A program made the position numbers and the translations under genes. Shown piece after piece: positions 1-6,348 of a stretch of 9,112 bases of DNA; the first letter of the stretch is position 1; each line of letters starts with the position of its first letter. The notes below the pieces were generated by a model. It was not told where the DNA came from, made no database searches, and saw only the letters and a program-made list of their open reading frames with translations. The stretch is from contig JAEUJG010000037.1 in assembly GCA_016794765.1 (NCBI GenBank), forward strand, positions 1 through 9,112, in the 5' to 3' direction. The stretch is from Spirochaetaceae bacterium (GTDB lineage: Bacteria > Spirochaetota > Spirochaetia > Treponematales > Rectinemataceae).

Positions 1-1
1 C

Positions 2-388
2 GGCTACCAGGGCCTGGCCTACGAGGGGGTGCCCGTCCTGCCCGCGATCGGCAAGGCCCTCGGCTTTTTCTTCAACGCCCTCTTCGGCTTCACGAGTCCC
101 GAGGCCATCGCCTTTCCGATCACGTCGCTCGGCGCGGTCGGCGGCGCCCTGGGCCTCGTGCCCCGCTACCTGAAGGAGGGCCTCATCGGCGCGAACGACA
201 TCGCGGTCTTCACCGCGATGGGCATGTGCTGGTCGGGCTTCCTTTCCACCCACACGGGCATGATGGACGCCCTCGGCCGCCGCGACCTCATCGGCAAGGC
301 CCTGGCCTCCCATTCCCTGGGCGGCCTCGCCGCGGGCGTTTTCGCCCACTACCTCTTCCTGGCCCTGCGCGCCCTCGGGGCCCTCTGA
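2..388 (+). CDS. C-terminal part of a polytopic membrane protein, probably nucleoside-recognition/gate family (5' end outside window)
   Basis: The reading frame is open from the window edge to TGA at 386-388, giving 128 residues with no plausible start, so this is the end of a longer gene. A GTG at 29 is in frame but has no ribosome binding site. The visible part is hydrophobic, with about four membrane segments: around IGKALGFFFNALFGF, ITSLGAVGGALGLVP, DIAVFTAMGMCWSGFLSTH and LGGLAAGVFAHYLFLALRAL. The blocks SPEAIAFPITSLGAVG and MGMCWSGFLSTH resemble my memory of the CD0519/CD1768-type family of integral membrane proteins carrying the nucleoside-recognition (gate) domain. Members of that group are mostly uncharacterised and are thought to be transport-related. 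The family assignment is recalled similarity on a fragment; another polytopic permease is possible. A candidate terminator about 90 bases downstream separates it from uppP. Confidence 0.55.
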   Translation, partial: GYQGLAYEGVPVLPAIGKALGFFFNALFGFTSPEAIAFPITSLGAVGGALGLVPRYLKEGLIGANDIAVFTAMGMCWSGFLSTHTGMMDALGRRDLIGKALASHSLGGLAAGVFAHYLFLALRALGAL

Positions 389-414
389 CCGAGGACGGGC
401 TTGGCGCCGGGGCC

Positions 415-461
415 CCGGGCCGGCGCCCGGCCGGGCGAAGCCGGGGTGGAGGCCGGGGTGG
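415..461. repeat. GC-rich inverted and direct repeats in the gap before uppP
   Basis: CCGGGC (415-420) and GCCCGG (425-430) form a perfect inverted repeat with a four-base loop. GCCGGGGTGG is then repeated directly at 440-449 and 452-461. No T tract follows the first hairpin, so it is not a terminator by itself. No gene is visible between 389 and 595; two frames that cross this gap are only extensions of other reading frames. Confidence 0.4.
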
Positions 462-475
462 GTTCCCGGGCGGAG

Positions 476-508
476 GCCCGGCGCCCCGGTCCCGGGCTCT
501 TACTTTTT
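476..508 (+). terminator. candidate intrinsic terminator after the first gene
   Basis: GCCCGG (476-481) can pair with CCGGGC (492-497) across a 10-base loop, and the stem is followed at once by TCTTACTTTTT (498-508). A six-pair all-GC stem with a T-rich tail fits a rho-independent terminator for the gene ending at 388. The T tract is interrupted and the surrounding sequence is full of alternative CCCGGG pairings (for example 465-470 with 491-496), so the exact fold is uncertain. Confidence 0.5.
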
Positions 509-573
509 CGTCATAAAAGCTTCCTCCGGCGGAAGAAGGGGCCGGGCCCCGAGACTCGGGACCGGCCTCCTCG

Positions 574-579
574 TATAAT
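574..579 (+). promoter_or_regulatory. candidate -10 element for uppP (TATAAT)
   Basis: A perfect TATAAT stands out in a very GC-rich gap. Seven bases past it would put the transcript start at about A586, the first base of the ribosome binding site, giving a leader of only about 10 bases. The -35 region at 17-base spacing (551-556, GAGACT) matches the consensus poorly, so this is a suggestion. An in-frame ATG at 578 overlaps the hexamer and could not be translated from this promoter. Confidence 0.4.
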
Positions 580-585
580 GCGGCC

Positions 586-590
586 AGGAG
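586..590 (+). promoter_or_regulatory. ribosome binding site of uppP
   Basis: AGGAG lies five bases before the ATG at 596. It decides the start against the in-frame ATG at 578, which has no such site. The protein from 596 also begins as UppP proteins usually do, with the first membrane helix and the xGLAEFLPVSSSGHL block right at the N-terminus. Confidence 0.75.
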
Positions 591-595
591 AAATC

Positions 596-1393
596 ATGAG
601 CCTCATACAAGCCTGCGTTCTCGGCCTCGTCCAGGGCCTCGCGGAATTCCTTCCGGTTTCCTCGAGCGGCCACCTCGTCCTCTTCAAGGACCTCCTCGGA
701 TTGTCCGAGGTCCCCCTCCTTTACGACGTCATCCTCCACCTCGCGACCCTCGTCGCCGTCCTCATCGTCTTCCGGCGCCGCATCCTCGGCATCCTCGCCT
801 CGCTCGGCCGCTGGATCGCCCGGAAGAACGGGCGCGAGGACGCCGCGAACCTCGCCATCGTCGGCCCCCTCCTCCTGGCGACCGTCGTCACCGCCGCCAT
901 CGGCTTCGGCATCCAGAAGATCCTGCCGACCGAGGGGGTCCGCCTCGTCTCCATCGAGCTGCTCGTGACCGCCGCGGTGCTCGCCGCCTCGGCCTTGCTG
1001 AAGCCCGGCGCCAAGGGCTACGCCGACATCGGACTCGGCGAAGGCCTGGCCATCGGCGTGGCCCAGGGCCTCGGCGTCTTCTCCGGCATCAGCCGCTCCG
1101 GCTTCACGATCACCGCCGGTCTCGCGGCGGGCATGAAGCGGGAGGAGGCGGGCGAATTTTCCTTCCTCCTGGCCATCCCCGCGATCCTCGGCGCCTTCGT
1201 CCTCGAGCTCAAGGATCTCGGCTCCCTGACGGCCTCCGTGGAGCCCCTGCCCCTGGCCGTCTCCGCCCTCGTGGCCTTCCTGAGCGGCCTCCTGGCCCTG
1301 AGCCTCCTCATGCGCATCGTCAAGCGCGGCAAACTCGCCTGGTTCGCCGTCTACCTCGTGCCCGTCGGCTTGGCGGGACTCTTCCTCCTCTAA
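596..1393 (+). CDS. uppP: undecaprenyl-diphosphatase UppP (BacA family)
   Basis: A 265-residue integral membrane protein, close to the usual 265-275 of the family. UppP removes a phosphate from undecaprenyl diphosphate, renewing the lipid carrier for peptidoglycan and other wall polymers; overproduction gives bacitracin resistance in known members. Family signatures are visible. QGLAE (13-17) is the (E/Q)xxxE motif, followed by FLPVSSSGH with the conserved His26. SGISRSGFTIT (163-173) corresponds to the PGxSRSxxT motif, here with Ser in place of the usual Pro. EFSFLLAIP (187-195) is also typical. Six or more hydrophobic helices span the chain. The gene ends 39 bases before ftsK, has no terminator between, and is probably cotranscribed with it. 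The family call is secure; activity is inferred because the motif residues apart from the Pro are intact. Confidence 0.95.
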   Translation: MSLIQACVLGLVQGLAEFLPVSSSGHLVLFKDLLGLSEVPLLYDVILHLATLVAVLIVFRRRILGILASLGRWIARKNGREDAANLAIVGPLLLATVVTAAIGFGIQKILPTEGVRLVSIELLVTAAVLAASALLKPGAKGYADIGLGEGLAIGVAQGLGVFSGISRSGFTITAGLAAGMKREEAGEFSFLLAIPAILGAFVLELKDLGSLTASVEPLPLAVSALVAFLSGLLALSLLMRIVKRGKLAWFAVYLVPVGLAGLFLL

Positions 1394-1413
1394 AAAGGCG
1401 CCGATAGGTATCA

Positions 1414-1420
1414 GAGGAGG
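1414..1420 (+). promoter_or_regulatory. ribosome binding site of ftsK
   Basis: GAGGAGG ends 12 bases before the ATG at 1433. The sequence match is strong but the spacing is a little long. No better in-frame start with a binding site is close by. Confidence 0.6.
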
Positions 1421-1432
1421 GAGCTGCCCTAC

Positions 1433-4270
1433 ATGCGTGATTCAACCGACAGATCCTCCCGCGGAGCCGGTCCGGCGATCGGCGAGGCCTTGAGCCCGGC
1501 CCGCGCCCAAGCCGGGAGCCTGGGGCTCAAGGCGCTCGGCGCCATCCTCGCGGCCGCGGCCGCCTACCTCCTCCTCGCCCTCTCCCTCGTCGCCGGGGGA
1601 GGGGAGGGGCCCGGCTTCCTCGCCGCGGCCGGCCGGCCCCTCTATGCCGCCTTTTCCTGGGCCGGTTTCTACGTGCCCCTCTGGCTGGCCCTGGCCGCCC
1701 TCCTGGACTTCCTGCCGGGCTTCAGGCCCGGCGCGCTTTTTTGCCTGGCCGCCTCGGTCCTTCCCTTCCTCCTCGTCGCCGCCTTCGCGCGCCTTTCCGC
1801 CGATCCCGCGCGGAGCCTGGGCTCCTATCCCTTTCTCGAGGCCCTGGGCCTTCCCGCGATCGGCGTCTCGCTCGGGCTGGCCGTTCTCTTCCTCTGTCTC
1901 ATCATCGCCCGGCTGGCCCTGCGCCTTTTCTCCGGCGCCGCCTATTCCGCCGACGGATGGCGTGACGGCTACGGCCGCGAGGAGTACCGCCGCGAGCCCG
2001 GGGTTCGGCCCGGCCTGCCCTTGGCCCTCCTCGGCGCGCCGGCCTCCGCCGAGGCCCGCAGGCGCGATTCCGAAGAGCCCGACGGGGGCGGGGATCCGGT
2101 CGAGGCGACGGTGGCCGGCCGCGAGAGCTTCGCGCCCGGCGCCGATCCCTTCGCCTCGGCTTCCACCGCTCCCCCGGCCGACCCCTTGGCCGGCCAGGCG
2201 GCCTATCGCTTCAAGGTGCCGAACCTGCCGCCGCCTCCGCGCCTCCGCTGCCTCGACGAGGGGGGGGGCGAGGCCGCTCCGCCGACCGAGGCGGGGAAGC
2301 GCGCGCCCGCTCCAGCTTCCGCGTCCGCGTCCGCGCTTGCGCCCGAGTCCGCGCCGATGGCGCCGATGGCGTTTCGGCCCGAGGGCGTCGCCGAGCCGGA
2401 CCCCGAGCCCGAATCGCCGGCCGAGGCGCCGATCCCCCTCTTCTTCGGCGGCGACCGCGGCACTGCGGCTCCGGCCGTAATGGCGAAGACCCCGGCCGGG
2501 CAGGCGCCGAAGTCTGCCGCGCGGGACGCGGGGAGCGCCGCGGCCGAGGCCCCTTCCGCCCACGCCGCGGCGGCCGTCATCGAGATTCCCGGCGCCCGAC
2601 CCGTGGAGGTCGTGTCCGTGCCTCCCGTCCACGCGGCCCCGACCGAGCCGGCGGCCAAGGAGGCCGCCATCGCGCGGATCCTGGCGCGGAAGCGGGACAA
2701 GCCCTACGCCGTGCCGGTGGAAGGCATCCTCACGGCCTATCCCGACGGGCAGTACTGGATCGTCGACGAGAAGACTCGGCGCTCCGCCGAGGTCCTCCGG
2801 GACACCCTGGCGGAATTCGGCATCGAGGCCGAGGTCACGGGCATCCGCAAGGGGCCGGTCATCACGATGTTCGAGATCCTGCCCGCCCCGGGCGTGAAGC
2901 TCTCCAAGATCACGAACCTCGCGGACAACATCGCCCTCCGCCTGGCCGCCTCGAGCGTGCGCATCGTCGCGCCGATCCCCGGCAAGCATGCCGTGGGCAT
3001 CGAGGTCCCGAACGAGCGCCGCTCCATCGTGTCCCTGCGCGAGATCGTGGAAAACGAGGCCTTCCGGACGGCGAAGATGGAGATCCCCGTCATCCTCGGC
3101 AAGGACATCGCCGGCGAGGCGCAGTTCATCGACCTCGTGCAGACGCCCCACCTCCTCATCGCGGGCGCGACGGGCTCCGGCAAGTCCGTCTGCGTGAATT
3201 CGCTCATCCTCTCCATCCTCTTCCGCCGCTCGCCGGAGGAGGTCAAGCTCGTCCTCATCGACCCCAAGATCGTCGAGCTCAAGCTCTACAACGACATCCC
3301 CCACCTCCTGACGCCGGTCATCACGGAACCCAAGCGCGCCTTCCAGGCCCTGCAGTACTGCATCTGCGAGATGGAGAGGCGTTATGCGATGCTGGACCGC
3401 GTCGGCGTGCGGGACATCAAGAGCTACAACCGGAAGATCAAGGAGAAGGGTCTGGCGCAGGAGCGCCTGCCCTACATCGTCGTCGTCATCGACGAATTCG
3501 CCGACCTCATGGCCACGACGGGCAAGGAGCTCGAGTCGACCCTGGCGCGCCTGGCGGCGATGTCCCGCGCCGTCGGCATCCACCTCGTGCTCGCGACCCA
3601 GCGCCCCTCCATCGACGTCATCACCGGCCTCATCAAGGCGAACATCCCGAGCCGCATCGCCTTCATGGTCGCCTCCAAGTTCGACAGCCGCATCATCGTG
3701 GACATGGTCGGCGCGGAGAAGCTCCTCGGCAAGGGCGACATGCTCGTAGCGAGCGCCTGGGATCCCTTCCCCATCCGCATGCAGGGCGCCTATGTCTCCG
3801 AGGAGGAGGTCGAGCGCGCCGTGGACTTCGTGAAGACCCTGGGCGAGCCCGAATACATCGACGAGGAAATCTTCATCGACGACGAGGAGGAGGACTCCGG
3901 TCCCTCCCTCTTCGACGACGGCGACGGGGACCCCCTCTTCGAGCAGGCCCTGGAGATCGTCCTGCAGCAGGGCAAGGCGAGCGCCTCCTTCATCCAGCGC
4001 AAGCTCAAGATCGGCTACAACCGCGCCGCCCGCCTCGTGGAGCTCATGGAGGAGCGCGGCATCGTCGGCCCCGCCCAGGGCTCCAAGCCGCGCGACCTCG
4101 TGCGCAATCCCGACATCGCGGGCCGCTCCGACGCGGGCCGCTCGGCGCGCGGCGGCGAGACGGGCGATCCGCGCCAGCCGAGCCTCATGGCCCGTCTCGA
4201 AACCCTGCCCGGCGAAGGCGTCCACACCGAGGGCGCGGCCGCCTCCGGAGGGGGGCTCGCGGAGGACTAG
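1433..4270 (+). CDS. ftsK: FtsK/SpoIIIE-type DNA translocase
   Basis: A 945-residue protein with the full FtsK layout. It is a septum-anchored ATP-driven motor that pumps chromosomal DNA away from the closing division site. Four membrane helices lie at about 31-54, 76-95, 101-120 and 138-165. A low-complexity linker rich in Ala, Pro and Glu runs from about 170 to 410. The motor begins near residue 423 with an alpha domain (for example VTGIRKGPVITMFEILPAPG), then Walker A GATGSGKS at 578-585 and Walker B IVVVIDE at 682-688. The LATQRPSIDVITG and GAEKLLGKGDML blocks follow. An acidic stretch (about 805-832) leads to the winged-helix gamma domain (about 833-890), which in FtsK reads the polar KOPS motifs and contacts XerD. 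A 55-residue tail follows gamma. The gene sits downstream of uppP in a likely operon. The core resembles spirochaete FtsK proteins in my memory. Confidence 0.96.
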   Translation: MRDSTDRSSRGAGPAIGEALSPARAQAGSLGLKALGAILAAAAAYLLLALSLVAGGGEGPGFLAAAGRPLYAAFSWAGFYVPLWLALAALLDFLPGFRPGALFCLAASVLPFLLVAAFARLSADPARSLGSYPFLEALGLPAIGVSLGLAVLFLCLIIARLALRLFSGAAYSADGWRDGYGREEYRREPGVRPGLPLALLGAPASAEARRRDSEEPDGGGDPVEATVAGRESFAPGADPFASASTAPPADPLAGQAAYRFKVPNLPPPPRLRCLDEGGGEAAPPTEAGKRAPAPASASASALAPESAPMAPMAFRPEGVAEPDPEPESPAEAPIPLFFGGDRGTAAPAVMAKTPAGQAPKSAARDAGSAAAEAPSAHAAAAVIEIPGARPVEVVSVPPVHAAPTEPAAKEAAIARILARKRDKPYAVPVEGILTAYPDGQYWIVDEKTRRSAEVLRDTLAEFGIEAEVTGIRKGPVITMFEILPAPGVKLSKITNLADNIALRLAASSVRIVAPIPGKHAVGIEVPNERRSIVSLREIVENEAFRTAKMEIPVILGKDIAGEAQFIDLVQTPHLLIAGATGSGKSVCVNSLILSILFRRSPEEVKLVLIDPKIVELKLYNDIPHLLTPVITEPKRAFQALQYCICEMERRYAMLDRVGVRDIKSYNRKIKEKGLAQERLPYIVVVIDEFADLMATTGKELESTLARLAAMSRAVGIHLVLATQRPSIDVITGLIKANIPSRIAFMVASKFDSRIIVDMVGAEKLLGKGDMLVASAWDPFPIRMQGAYVSEEEVERAVDFVKTLGEPEYIDEEIFIDDEEEDSGPSLFDDGDGDPLFEQALEIVLQQGKASASFIQRKLKIGYNRAARLVELMEERGIVGPAQGSKPRDLVRNPDIAGRSDAGRSARGGETGDPRQPSLMARLETLPGEGVHTEGAAASGGGLAED
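2260..2268 (+). repeat. nine-G homopolymer inside the ftsK linker
   Basis: Nine consecutive G bases encode the end of Glu276 and Gly277-Gly279 in the unconserved linker of FtsK. Loss of one G would send translation into a frame that stops at TAA 2478-2480, long before the motor domain. Such tracts are known slippage sites, but nothing here shows that this one varies. Confidence 0.85.
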
Positions 4271-4279
4271 GCGCCGCGA

Positions 4280-4297
4280 CGGCCGGGGGCCGGGTTT
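4280..4297 (+). terminator. weak candidate terminator after ftsK
   Basis: CGGCC (4280-4284) can pair with GGCCG (4288-4292) across a three-base loop, followed by GG and TTT only. The stem begins ten bases after the ftsK stop codon. The short T run makes rho-independent action doubtful. The rest of the gap up to 4344 is GC-rich, with a CCCG repeat near 4308-4320 and nothing else recognisable. Confidence 0.25.
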
Positions 4298-4344
4298 CGC
4301 GCTCCTACCCGCCCGCCCGCCGCCTCTCTCGGTCCGCCCTCGAG

Positions 4345-4373
4345 TTGCGGACGCCGCGGCCATCAAGTATCCT
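4345..4373 (+). promoter_or_regulatory. candidate leaderless promoter of the histidine kinase
   Basis: TTGCGG (4345-4350) and TATCCT (4368-4373) are separated by exactly 17 bases, and the ATG follows six bases later at 4380. Transcription would then start at or very near the A of the start codon. No Shine-Dalgarno sequence precedes the gene. The same -10, spacing and start context recur before the MocR gene, which strengthens the call. Confidence 0.55.
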
Positions 4374-4379
4374 TAAGCC

Positions 4380-6176
4380 ATGCGCAGTCCCATCCGCCGC
4401 GTGCTCTATTCCCGCCTCCTGGCGGCAATTTTCGCGAGCGGGCTGCTCACGGGCCTTGGTTGCGTCACCGCCGGCGTCCTGCTCTTCCGGGGCTATATGG
4501 ACCGGGCCCTGGCTGCCAGCGAGGCCGAGGCGCTCAAGCGCGTCGAGGTCTTCAACCTCGTCATCGGCAAGGTCGTCCGGGACCAGGAGTCCCGGGGCAC
4601 CTCCGCCCTGAAGGCCCTCGACGCCCGCTTCGCCGACCGCGCCTCGGCCCGGGCCGCCGGCCTCGAGGGCCTGCGCGCCGTCGCCGCGGAACTCGGCGTC
4701 GACGAGGTGTATTTCATCGGCGACGACGGCCGGGTCTTCGCCACCTCCTTTGAGCCGGACCAGGGCCTCGACCTCTTCAGTTTCGGCGGCCCCACGGAGC
4801 TCTTGCTCAAGGCGCTGTACGGCTCGGGGCGCCTCGAGTCGCCGGGCATCACCGGTTCGACCCAGACCGGCAACATCAACGACTACCAGTATTTCGGGCC
4901 CGCAGGCAAGGATTTCGTCATCGAGGTGTCCAGCCGGCTTTCCTCGATGATCGGCCGCGCCTATCCCGGCCATGACTACGGGAGCCTGGCCGCCGCTCTC
5001 TTCGGGGCGGATCGGGCTTCCGGACCGGTGAGCATCCTCGATTACCTGGACCGCGCGGGCAATTCCTGGATCCACGAGAGGGCTTCCTCCCCGGAGACCG
5101 CGGAGCGCCTCGCGGCTTCCGCCGGCACGCCAGACTCCCTGGAGTGGACCGAAGGCCGGCATCGACTGTTCCTCAAGAGGATCAATCTTCCCTCCTTCCA
5201 CCAGGCGATGACCCTTTACGTCCTGTTGCGGGCGGACGAGAGCTATTACTATGGCTTCATCGTCATTTCCCTCGTCGTCGCCCTGGTCGTCCTGGGCGGC
5301 TCCTCCTTCGCCGCCTTCCTGGCGGCGAGGAAGTCGCTCGGCCCCAAGGTCACCTCCCGGCTCGAGTCGCTCTCGGCCGCGATGGGCAGGGTAGGCAAGG
5401 GCGGCGACCTCGGCCTCCTCGACGACCGCTTCGACGACGAGATATCCGACATCGGCCGCAGCGCCGCGGAGATGGTGTCGACGATCCTCGCGGACCGCGA
5501 GGAGCTCCGCGCCCTGGCCCGTCGGCTCGAGGAGGAGATCGTGGAGCGGGAGCGGAAGGGGGCGGCCCTCGAAAACGCCTTGGACGCCAACCGGGAACTG
5601 CTCCGCGAGGTGGACCACCGCGTCAAGAACAACCTCCAGTTCATGGCCAGCCTGGCCAGGCTCGAAGCCGGGCGCGCGGCTCCGGAAACGGCGCGGGTGC
5701 TCGCGAAAATGGAGCTGCGCTTCCTCGGGATGGCCCAGGTCCAGGATCTCATCGGCGCCGAGCCCCAGCTCGGCAGGATCGAAATGGCCGGCATCCTCGA
5801 GGATCTCGTGGACCGCGTCGCGCAGCAGGCGGGATGGCGGGGCGCCGCGGTCCGGATTTCCGCCGAGGCCCGGCTCCGCGCGGACGACGCCACGGCGGCC
5901 GCCCTGGCCGCCTGCGAACTCGCCGACAACGCCTTTCGCCACGCGATGCCGAAGGGCCGCGGGGGCTTTGAGCTCAGGCTCGTGGTCCCGTCCGAGGGCG
6001 GCTTCGTCATGGAGGCGGAGGACGAGGGGTCGTATCGCGGCGGACCGGTGGAAGAGGGCCTTGGCCTAACCATCGTGCGCGCCTTGGCAGCCCAGCGCGG
6101 CGGGCGCGCCGAGTTCGGCCCTTCGGGCCGCGGCGGCTTCCTCGCGAAGGTCGTCGTCCCGCCCGCCTCCGCTTGA
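4380..6176 (+). CDS. membrane sensor histidine kinase, HisKA_2 type, with an extracytoplasmic Cache-like domain
   Basis: A 598-residue sensor kinase. Membrane helices at about 11-37 and 290-316 bracket a roughly 250-residue outside domain. The VDEVYFIGDDGRVFATSFE stretch (108-126) looks like a Cache/PAS-type ligand fold; the ligand is unknown. A HAMP-like region (about 317-372) and a charged coiled coil (about 372-408) lead to LLREVDHRVKNNLQ (407-420), the H box of the HisKA_2 group with phospho-acceptor His413. The ATPase domain shows the N box ACELADNAFRHA with Glu513 and Asn517, and a G2 loop EGLGL (559-563). The G1 region, EDEGSYRGG (547-555), departs from the usual DxGxG. ATG 4380 is chosen because the first helix follows directly and a promoter-like block precedes it; there is no ribosome binding site. 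No response regulator lies next to it, so its partner and signal are unknown. Confidence 0.88.
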   Translation: MRSPIRRVLYSRLLAAIFASGLLTGLGCVTAGVLLFRGYMDRALAASEAEALKRVEVFNLVIGKVVRDQESRGTSALKALDARFADRASARAAGLEGLRAVAAELGVDEVYFIGDDGRVFATSFEPDQGLDLFSFGGPTELLLKALYGSGRLESPGITGSTQTGNINDYQYFGPAGKDFVIEVSSRLSSMIGRAYPGHDYGSLAAALFGADRASGPVSILDYLDRAGNSWIHERASSPETAERLAASAGTPDSLEWTEGRHRLFLKRINLPSFHQAMTLYVLLRADESYYYGFIVISLVVALVVLGGSSFAAFLAARKSLGPKVTSRLESLSAAMGRVGKGGDLGLLDDRFDDEISDIGRSAAEMVSTILADREELRALARRLEEEIVERERKGAALENALDANRELLREVDHRVKNNLQFMASLARLEAGRAAPETARVLAKMELRFLGMAQVQDLIGAEPQLGRIEMAGILEDLVDRVAQQAGWRGAAVRISAEARLRADDATAAALAACELADNAFRHAMPKGRGGFELRLVVPSEGGFVMEAEDEGSYRGGPVEEGLGLTIVRALAAQRGGRAEFGPSGRGGFLAKVVVPPASA

Positions 6177-6204
6177 CCCTCCCCGGGCCCGCCGCGGCGT
6201 CGCG

Positions 6205-6214
6205 CCGTCGACGG
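6205..6214. repeat. ten-base perfect palindrome in the gap before purK
   Basis: CCGTCGACGG reads the same on both strands and lies 29 bases after the histidine kinase stop codon. No T tract follows, so it is not a convincing terminator. In sequence this rich in G and C such palindromes are easily found by chance. The 172-base gap 6177-6348 otherwise holds only the purK promoter and leader elements. Confidence 0.3.
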
Positions 6215-6303
6215 CCGGGACCGACGCGGAGGCGCGGCCTCGAGCTTCGCGCCCCGCCGCCGCGGTCCGCGGAGCCTCCCCCCTGATTCAGCAAAAGGCC
6301 CTT

Positions 6304-6326
6304 CCCGGGCTATGATGCCCGCGGGC
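6304..6326 (+). promoter_or_regulatory. candidate purK -10 element inside an inverted repeat
   Basis: TATGAT (6311-6316) is a good -10 match. It is flanked by CCCGGGC (6304-6310) and GCCCGCGGG (6317-6325), which are inverted copies of each other apart from one extra base. The second arm is itself part of the palindrome GCCCGCGGGC (6317-6326). TTCAGC (6287-6292) at 18 bases is a weak -35. Transcription would begin near 6323, with a leader of about 26 bases. The repeat could be an operator or simply a GC-rich coincidence. Confidence 0.35.
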
Positions 6327-6334
6327 GCGGGCCC

Positions 6335-6340
6335 GGGAGG
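6335..6340 (+). promoter_or_regulatory. ribosome binding site of purK
   Basis: GGGAGG lies eight bases before the ATG at 6349, and the purine-rich GAAGAAGG follows right up to the start. The binding site fixes the start, and the nucleotide-binding loop of PurK begins at residue 5, as expected for the family. Confidence 0.7.
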
Positions 6341-6348
6341 GAAGAAGG

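Noticed and set aside
29..388. GTG at 29 as a true start of a small 119-residue protein
   Set aside because: The frame is open to the window edge, the upstream residues continue the protein, and there is no ribosome binding site.
520..535. Hairpin CTTCC/GGAAG before uppP as a terminator or attenuator
   Set aside because: Only five pairs and no T tract on the + strand; on the - strand a short TTTT follows, but no - strand gene would need it.
401..595. Extension of UppP upstream to GTG 401 or ATG 578
   Set aside because: The extra residues are Arg/Gly/Pro-rich and unlike UppP; ATG 578 overlaps the TATAAT; the binding site at 586-590 fits ATG 596.
4308..4320. CCCG repeat after ftsK as a functional tandem repeat
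   Set aside because: Three to four copies of a four-base GC word are expected by chance at this composition.
1442..4366. A 974-codon open frame antisense to ftsK
   Set aside because: High GC with G/C third positions keeps antisense frames open. The translation is Gly/Arg/Glu/Asp-rich without domain motifs, and the sense frame is an unmistakable FtsK.
4305..5942. A 545-codon open frame antisense to the histidine kinase
   Set aside because: Same composition effect; no family motif and no ribosome binding site, while the sense frame has complete kinase boxes.
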